Notes under the pieces: model-generated | What the model saw: only the letters and a program-made list of their open reading frames with translations | Database searches by the model: none | What the model was told of the DNA's origin: nothing | Program-made: the position numbers and the translations under genes | Shown: positions 6,019-7,849 of the stretch, one piece after another | How positions within the stretch are numbered: position 1 is the stretch's first letter | Layout: every line of letters starts with the position of its first letter | Assembly (NCBI GenBank): GCA_009693225.1 | Contig: SHXP01000101.1 | Coordinates: 1 to 7,849, forward strand | Source: Limnohabitans sp. | GTDB taxonomy: Bacteria > Pseudomonadota > Gammaproteobacteria > Burkholderiales > Burkholderiaceae_C | Length of the DNA stretch: 7,849 nt | Reading direction: 5' to 3'

Positions 6019-6711
6019 ATGAACACCCTGGATGCCAAGCGTGTCCTCGAGACGGCTTTGTTGTGCGCTACCCAGCCCTTACTGGTGCGGGAATTGCGTC
6101 AACTGTTTCACGATGAACTCGGCGCTGACACCCTCAAGAACCTGCTTGAATCGATTCAGCAGGACTGGCAGCTGCGCGGCTTGGAACTGGTGAATGTCGC
6201 CAGCGGCTGGCGCATGCAAAGCCGGCCTGAAATGCGCGATTTCCTGGACCGGTTGCACCCTGAAAAACCGCCCAGGTATTCCCGCGCGGCGATGGAAATG
6301 CTGGCCATCATTGCCTACCGCCAACCCGTCACACGCGGTGACATGGAAGACATCCGGGGCGTGACGGTCAATTCGCTGGTGATTAAACAATTGGAAGACC
6401 GCGGCTGGGTCGAAGTCATCGGTCACCGTGAAACCGTCGGCCGCCCCATGTTGTATGCCACCACTCGCCAGTTTCTGGATGACCTGGGCATTGCCTCGCT
6501 GGACCAGTTGCCTCCCTTGGAAACCCGGGGTGCCAGCGAAGGCTTTTTTGATCAATTGGCCGTGGCTGAAGCGGCGGATCCCGCGCAAATGCAAATCTCG
6601 CTTGACGCCGACGATATGCCTGCACCGGTCAGTGACGAACCATTCCAGGGCTTGCAACCGGCCGGGCAACCGGTGACGCAAGACGACCACCCCGCGGGTA
6701 CCACTCAGTGA
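6019..6711 (+). CDS. scpB: Segregation and condensation protein B (ScpB)
   Basis: ScpB dimerises and joins ScpA and SMC to form the condensin complex that organises and separates the nucleoid. The 230 residues contain the two winged-helix domains of the family: an N-terminal one (about 1-75, AKRVLETALLCATQPLLVREL and GWRMQSRPEMRDFL) and a C-terminal one (about 85-155) with the conserved run AAMEMLAIIAYRQPVTRGDM, then IRGVTVNSLVIKQLEDRGWVEVIGHRETVGRPMLYATT. After about residue 165 comes a variable acidic and proline-containing tail typical of the family. scpA is not in this window; I recall it being unlinked to scpB in many Burkholderiales. The TGA stop overlaps the GTG start of rluB, indicating translational coupling. 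The ribosome binding site before the ATG is weak. Confidence 0.95.
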   Translation: MNTLDAKRVLETALLCATQPLLVRELRQLFHDELGADTLKNLLESIQQDWQLRGLELVNVASGWRMQSRPEMRDFLDRLHPEKPPRYSRAAMEMLAIIAYRQPVTRGDMEDIRGVTVNSLVIKQLEDRGWVEVIGHRETVGRPMLYATTRQFLDDLGIASLDQLPPLETRGASEGFFDQLAVAEAADPAQMQISLDADDMPAPVSDEPFQGLQPAGQPVTQDDHPAGTTQ

Positions 6712-7748
6712 CCAAACCCGGCATACAGTTTGATGACATCGTCTCCGGCGCATACGACGATCAGGCGCTGCCACCCGCGCACTCCGGGCCCGTTAAACGC
6801 GTGCTCAGTGCCCAGCCCGACACACCCAAACTGCATAAGGTGCTGGCCCAGTCCGGCCTGGGCTCGCGGCTTAACATGGAGCAACTCATCGCCGACGGCA
6901 AGGTGCTGGTTAACGATGAGCCTGCCCACGTCGGCCAGCGCATCCAATACGGGGACCGCATCAAGGTCAACGGCAAACCCTTGTTTGTGCGCATCGAGCC
7001 GCCCCCGCCGCGCGTCATCGCCTATCACAAACCCGCCGGGGAAATCGTCAGCCGCGATGACCCGCAAAGCCGTCCGACGGTATTTCGCAAACTGCCCCGC
7101 CTGCAGACAGGTAAATGGCAGTCTGTCGGTCGCCTTGATCTGAACACCGAGGGCTTGTTGCTGTTCACCAATTCAGGTGAGCTTGCCAACAAACTGATGC
7201 ATCCGCGTTTCGGTCTGGAACGCGAATATGCGGTGCGGGTCCTGGGCCATTTAAGCAATATCGAAAAAACCAAACTACTCGAAGGCGTGCAACTAGAAGA
7301 CGGCGAAGCGCGTTTCGGCAGCCTCGAGGAGGGCGGTGGCGAGGGCGCGAATTGCTGGTACCGGGTCACCATCCAGGAAGGCCGCAACCGTGAGGTAAGG
7401 CGGATGTTCGAGGCCGTCGGTCATGCGGTCAGCCGCCTAATACGCATTCGTTACGGAAAAATGCTCTTGCCGCGCGGGCTCAAGCGCGGCGAATGCATGG
7501 AACTTGACGGTGCGGACACAGAGCAACTGATCCGCAGCGCCGGACTCGGCCGCGTGTCGGCTAGGCCTGCCGACCTTCGCCAATCCACACCGCCCCCAAC
7601 ACCGGCGCGTAAAACCCGCGCACACAACCTGGTGGCCGCGGCCAAACCCGATTTCATCGGCGCTGACAGCCTCACAAGGCAGCGGCGCGACCAAAAAACC
7701 CAGGCATCACGTAAAAAGGCTTTACCTCGCAGGGCTAAAATAAGCTGA
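6708..7748 (+). CDS. rluB: 23S rRNA pseudouridine synthase RluB
   Basis: RluB makes pseudouridine at position 2605 (E. coli numbering) of 23S rRNA. The 346 residues show an S4 domain at about 40-92 (PKLHKVLAQSGLGSRLNMEQLIADG, then VGQRIQYGDRIKVNG) and an RsuA-type catalytic domain with YHKPAGEIVSRDD (106-118) and VGRLDLNTEGLLLFTNSGEL (140-159). D144 is the catalytic aspartate. The later motif EGRNREVRRMFEAVGHAVSRLIRIRYG (224-250) is diagnostic of the RsuA/RluB/RluE/RluF group, and the scpB neighbour points to RluB. The first ~38 residues are variable. The last ~60 form a basic, proline-containing tail ending in RRDQKTQASRKKALPRRAKIS. The GTG start shares the GTGA sequence with the scpB stop (4-base overlap). 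Confidence 0.92.
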   Translation: MTKPGIQFDDIVSGAYDDQALPPAHSGPVKRVLSAQPDTPKLHKVLAQSGLGSRLNMEQLIADGKVLVNDEPAHVGQRIQYGDRIKVNGKPLFVRIEPPPPRVIAYHKPAGEIVSRDDPQSRPTVFRKLPRLQTGKWQSVGRLDLNTEGLLLFTNSGELANKLMHPRFGLEREYAVRVLGHLSNIEKTKLLEGVQLEDGEARFGSLEEGGGEGANCWYRVTIQEGRNREVRRMFEAVGHAVSRLIRIRYGKMLLPRGLKRGECMELDGADTEQLIRSAGLGRVSARPADLRQSTPPPTPARKTRAHNLVAAAKPDFIGADSLTRQRRDQKTQASRKKALPRRAKIS

Positions 7749-7796
7749 TATTGGCTATTCGCCATTATTTTTGTCAACTTTCTGGAAACTTTTCTC

Positions 7797-7849
7797 ATGG
7801 CTATCGAACGCACACTCTCCATCATCAAACCCGACGCTGTCGCCAAAAA
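7797..7849 (+). CDS. ndk: Nucleoside diphosphate kinase, N-terminal end only
   Basis: The first 17 codons read MAIERTLSIIKPDAVAK, the characteristic N-terminus of Ndk, which moves the gamma-phosphate from ATP to other nucleoside diphosphates through a phosphohistidine. K11 in IIKPDAV is the conserved ATP-contacting lysine; the active-site histidine lies beyond the window edge. The ATG has a good ribosome binding site, GGAAA at 7784-7788, with 8 bases of spacing. The gene starts 48 bases after rluB; rluB followed by ndk is, as I recall, a common order in Burkholderiales. About 140 residues are expected in full. Confidence 0.93.
   Translation, partial: MAIERTLSIIKPDAVAK

Noticed and set aside
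6079..6774. A 231-codon open frame on the - strand across scpB
   Set aside because: It lies antisense to a clearly recognisable scpB, its translation matches no family I know, and long antisense frames are common opposite GC-rich genes.
7752..7773. Possible terminator between rluB and ndk: TGGC-TATTC-GCCA followed by TTATTTTTG
   Set aside because: The stem is only 4 base pairs, too weak for a rho-independent terminator, and the T run is interrupted.
1..7849. Search by eye for tRNA genes, CRISPR repeats, riboswitches and toxin-antitoxin or defence genes
   Set aside because: Nearly all sequence is accounted for by conserved coding genes, the longest non-coding stretch is about 164 bases, and no such structure was seen.

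Overview
The window is a stretch of conserved chromosomal housekeeping genes from a betaproteobacterium, most likely of the order Burkholderiales. The evidence is the BamD sequence (the KLEGRAAGT segment and the DYALYLKGTINFND segment, both as I recall them from Burkholderiales), the order scpB-rluB-ndk, and a small secreted coiled-coil protein between zapE and a DinG/YoaA helicase. The genes are moderately GC-rich. The first ~310 bases are visibly richer in A and T and contain the tail of an insertion sequence. I cannot name the genus.

Layout. Bases 1-188 hold the last 48 codons of a probable DDE transposase and the right end of its insertion sequence. Bases 189-311 are a short intergenic stretch with a good match to a Fur box directly beside the insertion-sequence end. 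Then follow, on the + strand, zapE (cell-division ATPase), a secreted coiled-coil protein of unknown function, and a YoaA/DinG-type iron-sulfur helicase. These three lie 2 and 12 bases apart and probably form one transcription unit. The helicase converges with, and overlaps by 14 bases, bamD on the - strand. bamD diverges from rluD across only 39 bases. rluD, scpB and rluB run on the + strand, with scpB and rluB overlapping by 4 bases (GTGA). ndk starts 48 bases after rluB and runs off the end of the window.

How the genes work together. They do not form one pathway. ZapE acts at the division ring, the YoaA-like helicase in DNA damage or replication-fork repair, BamD in outer-membrane protein assembly, RluD and RluB in 23S rRNA pseudouridylation, ScpB in chromosome condensation with SMC and ScpA, and Ndk in nucleotide balance. 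The only tight functional pairing visible is translational coupling of scpB to rluB.

I saw no tRNA, rRNA, CRISPR array, phage gene, toxin-antitoxin pair or defence system, and nothing that looks like an undescribed multi-gene system. The points most worth a second look are the insertion-sequence end abutting a Fur box upstream of zapE and the uncharacterised secreted coiled-coil protein.
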